64,000 nucleotides of DNA from Variovorax boronicumulans. Lineage in GTDB: Bacteria; Pseudomonadota; Gammaproteobacteria; Burkholderiales; Burkholderiaceae_C. The translations under genes were made by a program, and so were the position numbers. Under the pieces are notes generated by a model. The model was not told where the DNA came from and did not search any database. It was given only the letters and a program-made list of their open reading frames with translations. The stretch spans positions 551,269 through 615,268 of the forward strand of contig NZ_JAAAFX010000014.1 in NCBI RefSeq assembly GCF_019352895.1, in the 5' to 3' direction. Shown in pieces: positions 43,923 through 51,427 of this stretch. Position 1 is the first letter of the stretch; the number at the start of each line of letters is the position of its first letter.

Positions 43923-44909
43923 TCAGCCGCGCAGGCGGTTGGCGCTGGTCACCGCGTCGTTGTACTTCTTGACCATGTCGTTGAAGGACTTGGCGGTCTT
44001 GGCCTGCTTCATCGTGCGGTAGGTCCCGATGAATGACACCAGCGACGAGCCGGTGCTCTCGTGCGCCGAATCGGGGCGGGGTTCCTTGTCCTTGGCCGCG
44101 GCGTAGAGCTCGCGCTGTTCGGCCAGCGTCTTGTCGAGCGAGGACACGATCGCATCGGCCGCCTGGTACTTGGCCGGGTCGCGGATGTCGGATTCGCTGT
44201 CGAACAGCGACACCACCTCCTCGGCCTGCTGCAGGCCCAGCTTGGTGTTGTAGCCCAGCATGTCGCCCGAGGCCTTGAGCTTGGCCAGCATGGCCGCGCT
44301 GCGCTTCTTCTCTTCGGTGCCCAGCACGGCACTGAAGCGCTTCATGCTGGCCGTGCTCTTGTCGAAGGCGGCGCGCACGTCGGCATCCTGGGCCTTGCCC
44401 TTGGCCAGGTCGTCTTCCTGGTAGGCCTTGGCGCTGTAGTAGACCTCCAGCGCCTTGAGCTGGGTCACGAGCGTGCCGAGTTCCGTGATCAGGGCGTCGG
44501 CGCTCTGGTCGAGCGCGCCGAGCTCGGAGGCGGGGAGCGCGCGTGCCTTCTTCAGTTGCTCGAGCGAGATGTCGACCCAGCCCGCGCTGATCGACAGGTT
44601 GTCGGTGGCCTTGCGCTTGGGGATGTTGAGCTTGAGGTAGCGCTCGTGGGTTTCGGGCAGGCCGAAGGTGCCGATGAGCTTGTTGTAGCCCTGGGTGTAG
44701 CCGTTGAGCTTGGCGCTGGTCGCCTGGCCGGTGTCCACGTTGCTGGCCGCCGACTTGACCTTGTCCCCGACCGCCGAGGCCGCCGCACTCACGCTCGAGG
44801 CGGCGTCGCCGGCCTTGCCGCAAGCGCTCAGCGCGAGCACCGCGCAGGTGGCGGCGGCGGCGATCCAGAGCTTCTGGCTGTGCGTGCGGGTCTTTGTCTT
44901 GCTGTGCAT
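43923..44909 (-). CDS. DUF3829 (YiiG-like) lipoprotein
   Basis: 328 residues from ATG 44909 (AGAGG upstream). Lipoprotein signal with lipobox LSAC (Cys about residue 30). The mature part is mostly charged alpha-helix with the DUF3829 features YTQGYNKLIGTFG and VEVYYSAKAYQEDDL-like helices. Function unknown. Divergent from the radical SAM gene. Confidence 0.87.
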   Translation of the reverse strand: MHSKTKTRTHSQKLWIAAAATCAVLALSACGKAGDAASSVSAAASAVGDKVKSAASNVDTGQATSAKLNGYTQGYNKLIGTFGLPETHERYLKLNIPKRKATDNLSISAGWVDISLEQLKKARALPASELGALDQSADALITELGTLVTQLKALEVYYSAKAYQEDDLAKGKAQDADVRAAFDKSTASMKRFSAVLGTEEKKRSAAMLAKLKASGDMLGYNTKLGLQQAEEVVSLFDSESDIRDPAKYQAADAIVSSLDKTLAEQRELYAAAKDKEPRPDSAHESTGSSLVSFIGTYRTMKQAKTAKSFNDMVKKYNDAVTSANRLRG

Positions 44910-45038
44910 TGTTGTATGTCCAAAGAGGTAGGGAGAAGGCTTGGTAACTTAATGCATCACCGGGCCCCGCCTTGCAGGACAGGACCGCAGATGTAAAGCG
45001 AGGTGACGCGGGCTTTACCTGGACGCTTCGAATGGCGA

Positions 45039-45058
45039 TACTGTATGAAAATACAGTA
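45039..45058 (+). promoter_or_regulatory. Perfect LexA (SOS) box
   Basis: TACTGTAT, GAAA, ATACAGTA: an 8+4+8 perfect palindrome with the gammaproteobacterial/betaproteobacterial core CTGT-N8-ACAG, symmetrical for one more base on each side. It ends 6 bp before the ATG of the radical SAM gene, where LexA would block initiation. Confidence 0.88.
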
Positions 45059-45064
45059 TTCATC

Positions 45065-46153
45065 ATGTCCGACGCCTTCATCCCCCTGCACGCCCTCAAG
45101 GGCCGCGGCGCGGCCACTCGACTGGCCCATCGCTTCGAGCGCGACGTGCGCGACGCCTACGACGACGGCTGGGGCACGCTCGACGAAACCGCGGCCGATG
45201 CACTGCTGCCGTTGCAGACCGAGGTGCGCTTCGAGGACGTGAAGTCGGTGCTGAGCGAAAACGATTCGCCCGACATCCCCTTCGACCGCTCGCTCAACCC
45301 CTACCGCGGCTGCGAGCACGGCTGCATCTACTGCTTCGCCCGGCCCACCCACAGCTACCTCAACCTCTCGCCCGGCCTGGACTTCGAGACCAAGCTGATC
45401 GCCAAGCGCAATGTGGCCGAGGTGCTGCGCGCCGAGCTGGGTCGCAAGAACTACCGGCCCAGCCAGATCGCGATCGGCACCGCGACCGACTGCTACCAGC
45501 CGATCGAGCGCGAGCTCCGCCTGACCCGCGCGGTGATCGAGGTGCTGCGGGAAACCCGCCATCCCTTCGGCCTGGTCACCAAGTCCAGTGCGGTCGAGCA
45601 CGACCTCGACCTGATCGCGCCGATGGCGGCCCAGCACCTGGCCGCGGTCTACGTAACCGTCACCACGCTCGACGGCGAGCTGGCCCGCAAGCTGGAGCCG
45701 CGCGCCGCCTCGCCGCAGCGGCGGCTGCGCACCATCCGCACCCTGGCCGAGGCCGGCGTGCCCGTGGGCGTGAGCGTGGCGCCGCAGATCCCCTTCATCA
45801 CCGACGACATGGAGAAGGTGCTCGAGGCCGCCTGGGAGGCGGGCGCGCGCTGCGCCTTCTACACTGTGGTGCGGCTGCCCTGGGAGGTGGCGCCGCTGTT
45901 CAAGCAGTGGCTCGAACTGCACTACCCCGACCGCGCGGCGCGCGTGATGGCGCGCATCCGCGAGATGCGCGGCGGCAAGGACTACGACGCCGACTTCGCC
46001 ACCCGCATGAAGGGCAGCGGCCTGTGGGCCGACCTGATCCGCCAGCGCTTCGAGAAAGCGACGAATCGCATCGGCTTCAACCGCCAGCGCATCCCGCTGG
46101 ACCTGGGCGCCTTCCGGCCGCCGGGCGCGGCGGGGCAGGGCAGCCTGTTCTGA
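45065..46153 (+). CDS. PA0069-family radical SAM protein
   Basis: 362 residues from ATG 45065. The iron-sulfur cluster motif CEHGCIYC uses Cys83, Cys87 and Cys90 after NPYRG; TATDCYQPIER and TKSSAVEHDLDL are typical of this family, related to spore photoproduct lyase. Role unknown, but P. aeruginosa PA0069 is recalled as a LexA-regulon member, and a LexA box sits directly upstream here. No Shine-Dalgarno sequence fits between box and start, so the message may be leaderless or start just after the operator. An in-frame ATG at 45032 lies before the box. Confidence 0.92.
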   Translation: MSDAFIPLHALKGRGAATRLAHRFERDVRDAYDDGWGTLDETAADALLPLQTEVRFEDVKSVLSENDSPDIPFDRSLNPYRGCEHGCIYCFARPTHSYLNLSPGLDFETKLIAKRNVAEVLRAELGRKNYRPSQIAIGTATDCYQPIERELRLTRAVIEVLRETRHPFGLVTKSSAVEHDLDLIAPMAAQHLAAVYVTVTTLDGELARKLEPRAASPQRRLRTIRTLAEAGVPVGVSVAPQIPFITDDMEKVLEAAWEAGARCAFYTVVRLPWEVAPLFKQWLELHYPDRAARVMARIREMRGGKDYDADFATRMKGSGLWADLIRQRFEKATNRIGFNRQRIPLDLGAFRPPGAAGQGSLF

Positions 46154-46162
46154 AGAAAAGGA

Positions 46163-47129
46163 TCAGATGCTGCGCAGATTGACCCGCTGCGTCAGCGCCG
46201 CCGCGCTCTCGCGCCGTTCGCTGTAGCGATCAACCAGGTAGTCCGCGCAGTCGCGCGTGAGCAGCGTGAACTTGAGCAGCTCCTCCATCACGTCGACCAC
46301 GCGGTCGTGGTAGGGCGAGGGCTTCATGCGACCGTCGGCCTCGAATTCCAGATGGGCCTTGGGCACCGAGGACTGGTTGGGGATGGTGATCATGCGCATC
46401 CAGCGCCCCAGGGCCTGTGAATGCTATTTCCGGGGATCGCGTTGGTTGAATCAGGGGCCGGATGCAAGGCGCCCGTGCGCAGCAAGGCTGAAGCCTTGCA
46501 AGCGCGGGCAACGCCGCAGACGGCCCCTGATTCAGCCAACCCTCCGGGAAGGCCTGCCACGACGGGCCACTCGGCGTTGCGCTCCTTGCGCGTGCTTCAG
46601 CACGCGCAGCGTCACGCGCCTTGATTGGCCCGCCGTGGCAGGCCTTCGCGACCCCGGAAATAGCATTCACAGGCCCTGGCACCCGCAGCTGGTTCACGGC
46701 GTTGAAGGACTGCGAGCCGCCCGACACCTGCATCACCGCGAGCGTCTTGCCCTGCGTGGGCCGCACCGCGCCGATGGACAGCGGGATCCAGTCGATCTGC
46801 GCCTTCATCAGCCCGGTCATCGCGCCGTGCCGTTCGGGCGAGCACCAGACCATGCCCTCGCTCCACTGCACCAGCTCGCGCAGTTCCCGCACCTTGGGAT
46901 GGTCCTCGGGCGCGCCGTCGGGCAGCGGCAGGCCGTGCGGGTCGTAGGTGCGCGTCTCGGCCCCCATGGCCTGCAGCAGGCACGCCGCCTCCTCGGTCAC
47001 GAGCCGGCTGTACGAACGCTCGCGCAGCGAACCGTAGAGCAGCAGGATGCGCGGCGCATGCGTGGCGCGCGCCGGCGGCGGCAAGCGCTGCGGATCGGGC
47101 CGCTGCAGGAACTCAAGGCTTGGCGACAC
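46163..47129 (-). pseudogene. arsH: arsH interrupted by a structured element
   Basis: ArsH is an NADPH-dependent FMN reductase that gives resistance to organoarsenicals. The N-terminal part (from GTG 47129: RILLLYGSLRERSYSRL, then WCSPERHGAMTGLMKAQIDW and GSQSFNAVNQLRV) ends at 46680. The C-terminal part (LGRWMRMITIPNQSSVPKAH ... QRVNLRSI) runs from 46411 to 46163. Between them are 268 extra bases, which is not a multiple of three, so the halves are in different frames. The first frame continues through the element and past it to 46230 as nonsense. Both halves are otherwise undamaged, so the event looks recent. The GTG start overlaps arsC by 17 bp. Confidence 0.9.
46408..46679. mobile_element. 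~270-bp palindromic (MITE/REPIN-like) insertion with two hairpin arms
   Basis: 28-bp perfect terminal inverted repeats (46408-46435 and 46652-46679; ends CCAGGGCCTGTG..). Inside are two arms. Arm 1 pairs 46441-46460 with 46521-46540 (19 of 20) and ends in GCAAGGC-TGAA-GCCTTGC at 46482. Arm 2 pairs about 46548-46568 with 46627-46648 and ends in GCGCGTGC-TTCA-GCACGCGC at 46588. No coding capacity and no clear target duplication. Confidence 0.8.
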
Positions 47130-47544
47130 GCTGGCCCTTCGCGTCGACCACGGCCTCGCCGTCTTCCTTGGAGAACGCGCCTTTCTGGGGCTGCGGCAGG
47201 ATGTCGAGCACCGCTTCGGACGGGCGGCAGAGGCGGGTGGCCTTCGGCGTCACCACGATCGGGCGCTGGATCAGGATCGGGTGCTCCAGCATGAAGCCGA
47301 CGATCTGCGCGTCGGTCCAGGTCGGGTCGGCCAGGCCGAGTTCGGCAAAAGGCTTCTCCTTCTGGCGCAGCAGCTCGCGTGCCGTGATGCCCATGGCCGC
47401 GATCAGGCCTTCGAGCGTGGCGCGGTCGGGCGGGTTCTTCAGGTACGCGATGACCGTGGGTTCCTCGCCGGAATTGCGGATCAGCGCGAGCACGTTGCGC
47501 GAGGTGCCGCAGGACGGGTTGTGATAGATCGTGATGTCGCTCAT
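47113..47544 (-). CDS. arsC: Arsenate reductase, glutaredoxin-dependent type
   Basis: 143 residues. Catalytic Cys12 in HNPSCGTSRN, followed by the Arg-containing segments typical of the plasmid R773-type ArsC (LIQRPIVV). Reduces arsenate to arsenite for export by ArsB. 41 bp downstream of arsB in the arsRBCH order. Confidence 0.96.
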   Translation of the reverse strand: MSDITIYHNPSCGTSRNVLALIRNSGEEPTVIAYLKNPPDRATLEGLIAAMGITARELLRQKEKPFAELGLADPTWTDAQIVGFMLEHPILIQRPIVVTPKATRLCRPSEAVLDILPQPQKGAFSKEDGEAVVDAKGQRVAKP

Positions 47545-47585
47545 GGTGCGTGACAGGAGTGGTTGAAGCGTAAAAAGTGGATGTT

Positions 47586-48869
47586 TCAGCCGCCGAGCCG
47601 CAGCGCCAGCGCGGCCAGCGTGACGAGCAGCACCGGCAGGGTCAGCACGATGCCGATGCGGAAGTACTGGCCCCAAGCGATGGTGGTGCCCTTCTTCGCC
47701 AGCACGTGCAGCCAGAGCAGCGTCGCCAGGCTGCCGATCGGCGTGATCTTCGGGCCCAGGTCGCAGCCGATCACGTTGGCATAGACCATGGCTTCCCTGA
47801 CCACGCCGCTGGCGTTCGAGGCCTCGATGGACAGCGCACCGATCAGCACAGTGGGCATGTTGTTCATCACCGAGGACAGCAGGGCCGTGAGCAGGCCGGT
47901 GCCCAGCGCCGCGCCCCAGACGCCGCCCTGCGCGAACACGTTCAGCAGCGCGGCGAGCTGGCCCGTCAGGCCGGCGTTGCGCAGCCCGTAGACCACCAGG
48001 TACATGCCCAGCGAGAAGACCACGATCTGCCAGGGCGCGCCGCGCAGCACCCGGCGCGTGTCGATCACCGGGCTGCGCGCGGCGACGGCCAGAAGCACCG
48101 CCGCCGCCGCCGCGGCCACCGCGCTCACCGGCACGCCCAGCGGCTCGAGCGCGAAGAAGCCGACCAGCAGCAGGGTCAGCACGACCCAGCCCGCGCGAAA
48201 GGTCGCGGGGTCGCGGACCGCCTCGGCCGGCGCCCGCAGCCGCGCCACCGCATAGCGCGCGGGAATGTCGCGGTGGAAGTACAGCATCAGCATGCCCAGA
48301 CTGGCGAGCACGGCCGCGAGATTGACTGGCACCATCACCGCGGCGTAGCGGTGGAAGCCGATGCCGAAGAAGTCGGCCGAGACGATGTTGACCAGGTTGG
48401 AGACGACCAGCGGCAGGCTCGCGGTGTCGGCGATGAAGCCGGCCGCCATCACGAAGGCCAGGGTCGCGGCCGGCCCGAAGCCCAGCGCGGCCAGCATGGC
48501 CATCACGATCGGCGTGAGGATCAGCGCCGCGCCGTCGTTGGCGAACAGCGCCGACACCACCGCGCCCAGCAGCACCATCAGGGCGAACAGCCGTGCGCCG
48601 CGCCCGCCGCCCCAGCGCGCCACATGCAGCGCGGCCCATTCGAAGAAGCCGGCCTCGTCGAGCAGCAGGCTGATCACGATCACCGCGATGAAGGCGCCGG
48701 TGGCGTTCCACACGATGCCCCACACGGTCGCCACGTCGGCCCAATGCACCGCGCCGGACAGCAGCGCGAGCCCGGCGCCCAGCGAGGCGCTCCAGCCAAT
48801 GCCTAGCCCGCGCGGCTGCCAGATCACCAACACCAGCGTGAAGGCGAAGATCGCCAGTGCCGTCAGCAT
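47586..48869 (-). CDS. arsB: Arsenite efflux permease
   Basis: 427 residues with 11-12 hydrophobic segments across the whole length. Typical ArsB motifs: LLLDEAGFFEWAALHVARWG, ANDGAALILTPIV, SLPLVVSNLVNIVSADFF and CDLGPKITPIGSLATLLWLH. Exports arsenite/antimonite across the inner membrane. The start overlaps arsR by 7 bp. Confidence 0.96.
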   Translation of the reverse strand: MLTALAIFAFTLVLVIWQPRGLGIGWSASLGAGLALLSGAVHWADVATVWGIVWNATGAFIAVIVISLLLDEAGFFEWAALHVARWGGGRGARLFALMVLLGAVVSALFANDGAALILTPIVMAMLAALGFGPAATLAFVMAAGFIADTASLPLVVSNLVNIVSADFFGIGFHRYAAVMVPVNLAAVLASLGMLMLYFHRDIPARYAVARLRAPAEAVRDPATFRAGWVVLTLLLVGFFALEPLGVPVSAVAAAAAAVLLAVAARSPVIDTRRVLRGAPWQIVVFSLGMYLVVYGLRNAGLTGQLAALLNVFAQGGVWGAALGTGLLTALLSSVMNNMPTVLIGALSIEASNASGVVREAMVYANVIGCDLGPKITPIGSLATLLWLHVLAKKGTTIAWGQYFRIGIVLTLPVLLVTLAALALRLGG

Positions 48870-49186
48870 GCGCAGGCGGCGCTGCCGTCGGCGAGGCAGG
48901 GCGCGCCCTGGCAGCAGTTCTCGGTCAGGTAGCCGAGCAGCGCGTTCATCCGGTCGAAGGCGGCGCGGTAGATCAGGTTGCGGCCCTGGCGCTCCTGCGA
49001 CACCAGGCCCGCGTGCGTCAGCTCCTTGAGGTGGAAGGAGAGGCTGGTGGCGGGCACGCCGATGGCCTCGACCAGCGCACCGGGGGTCAGGCCCTCGGGG
49101 CCGGCGACCACCAGGCAGCGAAAGACCTGCAGGCGCACGGGTTGGGCGAGGGCGGCGAGGGCGCGGACGACTTCATTGGCTTCCAT
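48863..49186 (-). CDS. arsR: Arsenite-responsive repressor ArsR
   Basis: 107 residues with a winged HTH (PATSLSFHLKELTHAGLVSQ, then ERQGRNLIYRA). There is no ELCVCDL site in the DNA-recognition region. Instead five Cys cluster at the C-terminus (C91, C92, C97, C105, C107), like the Acidithiobacillus-type ArsR in which arsenite binds near a C-terminal Cys pair. First gene of the ars operon; an operator-like palindrome lies 2 bp before the start. Confidence 0.94.
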   Translation of the reverse strand: MEANEVVRALAALAQPVRLQVFRCLVVAGPEGLTPGALVEAIGVPATSLSFHLKELTHAGLVSQERQGRNLIYRAAFDRMNALLGYLTENCCQGAPCLADGSAACAC

Positions 49187-49187
49187 G

Positions 49188-49205
49188 ATTCAATGATAGT
49201 TGAAT
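49188..49205 (-). promoter_or_regulatory. ArsR operator
   Basis: ATTCAA-N6-TTGAAT, a perfect palindrome of the type bound by ArsR/SmtB repressors. It lies 2 bp upstream of the arsR start codon, leaving no room for a Shine-Dalgarno sequence outside the operator. Confidence 0.7.
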
Positions 49206-49253
49206 TATGGAATTGGTGACAAGGCCGGCTGGTTTGTCGGGCCATGACGCTGT

Positions 49254-50177
49254 TCAGCGCCGCATGCCGTCGCGGTCGAACAGCGTGGGTGCGACCTCGC
49301 GCACCACCTCGAGGAAGGCCCGCAGGCCCGCCGGTACGTGGCGGTGGCCGGGGTAGTAGACGCACAGGCCGGGGATCGGGGGCGACCAGTCGTCCAGCAC
49401 CCGCAGCAGGCGGCCGGCCGCGACATGCGGCGCGACCGCGTACTCGCTGGTCCAGACCAGGCCTGCCCCGCCCAGCGCGGCCTCGACCATCAGGTGATGG
49501 TCGTCGAGCGTCAACGGCCCGGCCACGTCGACCGACACGCGCTGGCCGCGCTTCTCGAAGTCCCACTTGTAGAGCGGGCCGCTGGGGAAACGCGTGCGCA
49601 CGCACACGTGCCCGGCCAGGTCCTGGGGCGTGCGCGGCTTGCTGCGCGTCGCGAAGTAGGCGGGCGCGCCGACCACGGCGAAGCGCACGGGCGGCGTGCA
49701 GGGCACGGCGATCATGTCCTCGGGCACGCTCTCGGCGATGCGGATGCCGGCGTCGAAGCCCTGGCCCACGATATCGACCAGCCGGCCTTCGGTCACGATG
49801 TCCACCTCCATGGCCGGGTGGCGGCGCAGGAACTCCAGCACCACGGGCGCCAGGATCATCGAGGCCGCCGCCTCCGAGGCGTTGAGGCGCAGCGTGCCCG
49901 CGGGCGTGTCGCGCAGTTCGTTGGCCGCGGCCATGGCGGCCGAGATCTCGCGCAGCGCCGGCTGCACGCGCGCCAGGAACTGCTCGCCCGCGGCGGAGAG
50001 CGCCACGCTGCGCGTGGTGCGGTTGAACAGGCGCACGCCCATGCGCTGCTCCAGCGCCGCGATCGCATGGCTCAGCGCCGAGGGCGACAGGCCGAGTTCG
50101 GCCGCGGCACGGCGGAAGCTGCGGTGCGTCGATACCGCGACCACGGCGTTGAGTTCGGCCAATCCGGTTTTCTGCAT
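49254..50177 (-). CDS. LysR-family transcriptional regulator
   Basis: 307 residues. HTH RRAAAELGLSPSALSHAIAA with LGVRLFNRTTR-like wing (MGVRLFNRTTRSVALSAAGE). The effector domain follows (residues ~90-295), with GQGFDAGIRIAESVPEDM as in the AaeR/CrgA/DmlR subgroup. Divergent from an SDR gene 93 bp away, which it probably controls. Confidence 0.93.
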   Translation of the reverse strand: MQKTGLAELNAVVAVSTHRSFRRAAAELGLSPSALSHAIAALEQRMGVRLFNRTTRSVALSAAGEQFLARVQPALREISAAMAAANELRDTPAGTLRLNASEAAASMILAPVVLEFLRRHPAMEVDIVTEGRLVDIVGQGFDAGIRIAESVPEDMIAVPCTPPVRFAVVGAPAYFATRSKPRTPQDLAGHVCVRTRFPSGPLYKWDFEKRGQRVSVDVAGPLTLDDHHLMVEAALGGAGLVWTSEYAVAPHVAAGRLLRVLDDWSPPIPGLCVYYPGHRHVPAGLRAFLEVVREVAPTLFDRDGMRR

Positions 50178-50192
50178 TGTGCGATTTCCTGC

Positions 50193-50209
50193 ATGACTTC
50201 ATGCGTCAT
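50193..50209. promoter_or_regulatory. Candidate LysR operator in the lysR-SDR gap
   Basis: ATGAC-N7-GTCAT inverted repeat, 16 bp upstream of the lysR start and 62 bp upstream of the SDR start. Symmetry and place fit a LysR site, although the T-N11-A form is not exact. Confidence 0.4.
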
Positions 50210-50270
50210 TGGGCCGATTGTTTCATCGATCGGCGCGGCCTATCTTCGCTGCTCTTCGAAAGGAAATCAC

Positions 50271-51125
50271 ATGACATCCGCTTCCGCCGACGGCCGCAAG
50301 ACCGTCCTGATCACCGGCGCCTCGACCGGCTTCGGCCAGTCGGCCACCCGTCTCTTCGCGCAGCACGGCTGGAACGTCGTCGCCACCATGCGCACGCCGG
50401 CCGCCGGCGCCGAACTCGCGGCGCTCGACAACGTGTGGGTCACGCGGCTCGATGTGCAGGACCGCGCCAGCATCGACGAAGCCATCGCGGCCGGCATCGC
50501 GCGCTTCGGCCGCATCGATGCGCTGGTGAACAACGCGGGCTTCGGCCTGTTCGGCCTGTTCGAATCTGCCTCCAGGGAAAGCATCCAGACGCAGTTCGAC
50601 GTGAACGTGTTCGGCGTGATGGACGTGACCCGCGCGCTGCTGCCGCACTTCCGCGCCCAGCGTTTGGGCGTGATCGTCAACGTGAGCTCGGGGGCCGGCG
50701 TGTTCGGGCTGCCGATGATCTCGCTCTACACGGCCAGCAAGTTCGCGCTCGAAGGCTTCTCGGAATCGCTGTCCTACGAACTCCAGTCGCAGAACATCGT
50801 GGTGAAGATCGTCGAACCCGGCGGCGTGGTCAGCACCGGCTTCGGCGCCCGCGCTGCGGCCGAGGCCTCGCAGGCGCTGGCCGCGCCGGCCGACTACGAC
50901 GGTTTCGTCGCGGGGGCGCAGAAAGTGTTCGCGGGCCTGCGCTCGGCCCGGCTGGCCACCTCGGAAGACGTGGCCGGCGTGATCTACGAAGCCACCAGCG
51001 ACGGCACGGACCGGCTGCGCTACGTGGCGACCGAGGACATCGCGCCCTTGGTGCGCGCGCGGCGCGAGAGCTCGGAAGACGACTACATCGCGCTGATGCG
51101 CACCACCTTCACGCCGACGGCGTGA
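50271..51125 (+). CDS. Short-chain dehydrogenase/reductase
   Basis: 284 residues from ATG 50271 (AAGGAAA upstream). Cofactor motif TGASTGFG, NNAG motif LVNNAGFG, catalytic Ser in VNVSSGAG and YTASK (Y and K of the YxxxK pair). The Gly motif with no Arg directly following and the early Arg in TMRTP suggest NADP(H) use. Classical SDR of the 'oxidoreductase, FixJ-neighbour' style; substrate unknown. Confidence 0.94.
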   Translation: MTSASADGRKTVLITGASTGFGQSATRLFAQHGWNVVATMRTPAAGAELAALDNVWVTRLDVQDRASIDEAIAAGIARFGRIDALVNNAGFGLFGLFESASRESIQTQFDVNVFGVMDVTRALLPHFRAQRLGVIVNVSSGAGVFGLPMISLYTASKFALEGFSESLSYELQSQNIVVKIVEPGGVVSTGFGARAAAEASQALAAPADYDGFVAGAQKVFAGLRSARLATSEDVAGVIYEATSDGTDRLRYVATEDIAPLVRARRESSEDDYIALMRTTFTPTA

Positions 51126-51372
51126 TCACCGCGGGCGCGCAGCCGGCCGGCTTGAACACCCGCTCGGTCGAGGCCGGCGACTTCGCCAGCTTGGCCGCCG
51201 GCCGGCGCGGACGGCGGATCAGTTCGCCGCCACAGTTGGGGCAGGCGCCGGCGAGGTGGCGTTCCGCGCAGTCGCTGCAGAAGGTGCACTCGAAGGAACA
51301 GATCCGGGCGTCCGCCGATTCGGCGGGCAGGTCGCGGTCGCAGCATTCGCAACCTGGGCGCATTTGGAGCAT
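51109..51372 (-). CDS. DUF1272 Cys-rich protein
   Basis: 87 residues. Multiple CxxC-type pairs (RPGCECCDRDL, ICSFECTFCSDCAERHL and CPNCGGEL) that probably bind two zinc ions. This is the DUF1272 family of unknown function. The C-terminal 25 residues are outside the domain. It overlaps the convergent SDR gene by 17 bp. Confidence 0.88.
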   Translation of the reverse strand: MLQMRPGCECCDRDLPAESADARICSFECTFCSDCAERHLAGACPNCGGELIRRPRRPAAKLAKSPASTERVFKPAGCAPAVITPSA

Positions 51373-51427
51373 GGAAAGAAGACCTCGGAAAGCGGTGCTT
51401 CGAGCTTAAACGAGACGGCACGGCGCC

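Noticed and set aside
44993..45018. GTAAAGC / GCTTTAC inverted repeat upstream of the radical SAM gene
   Set aside because: Only 7-bp arms with a 12-bp spacer. Less convincing than the nearby LexA box and not recurrent in the window.
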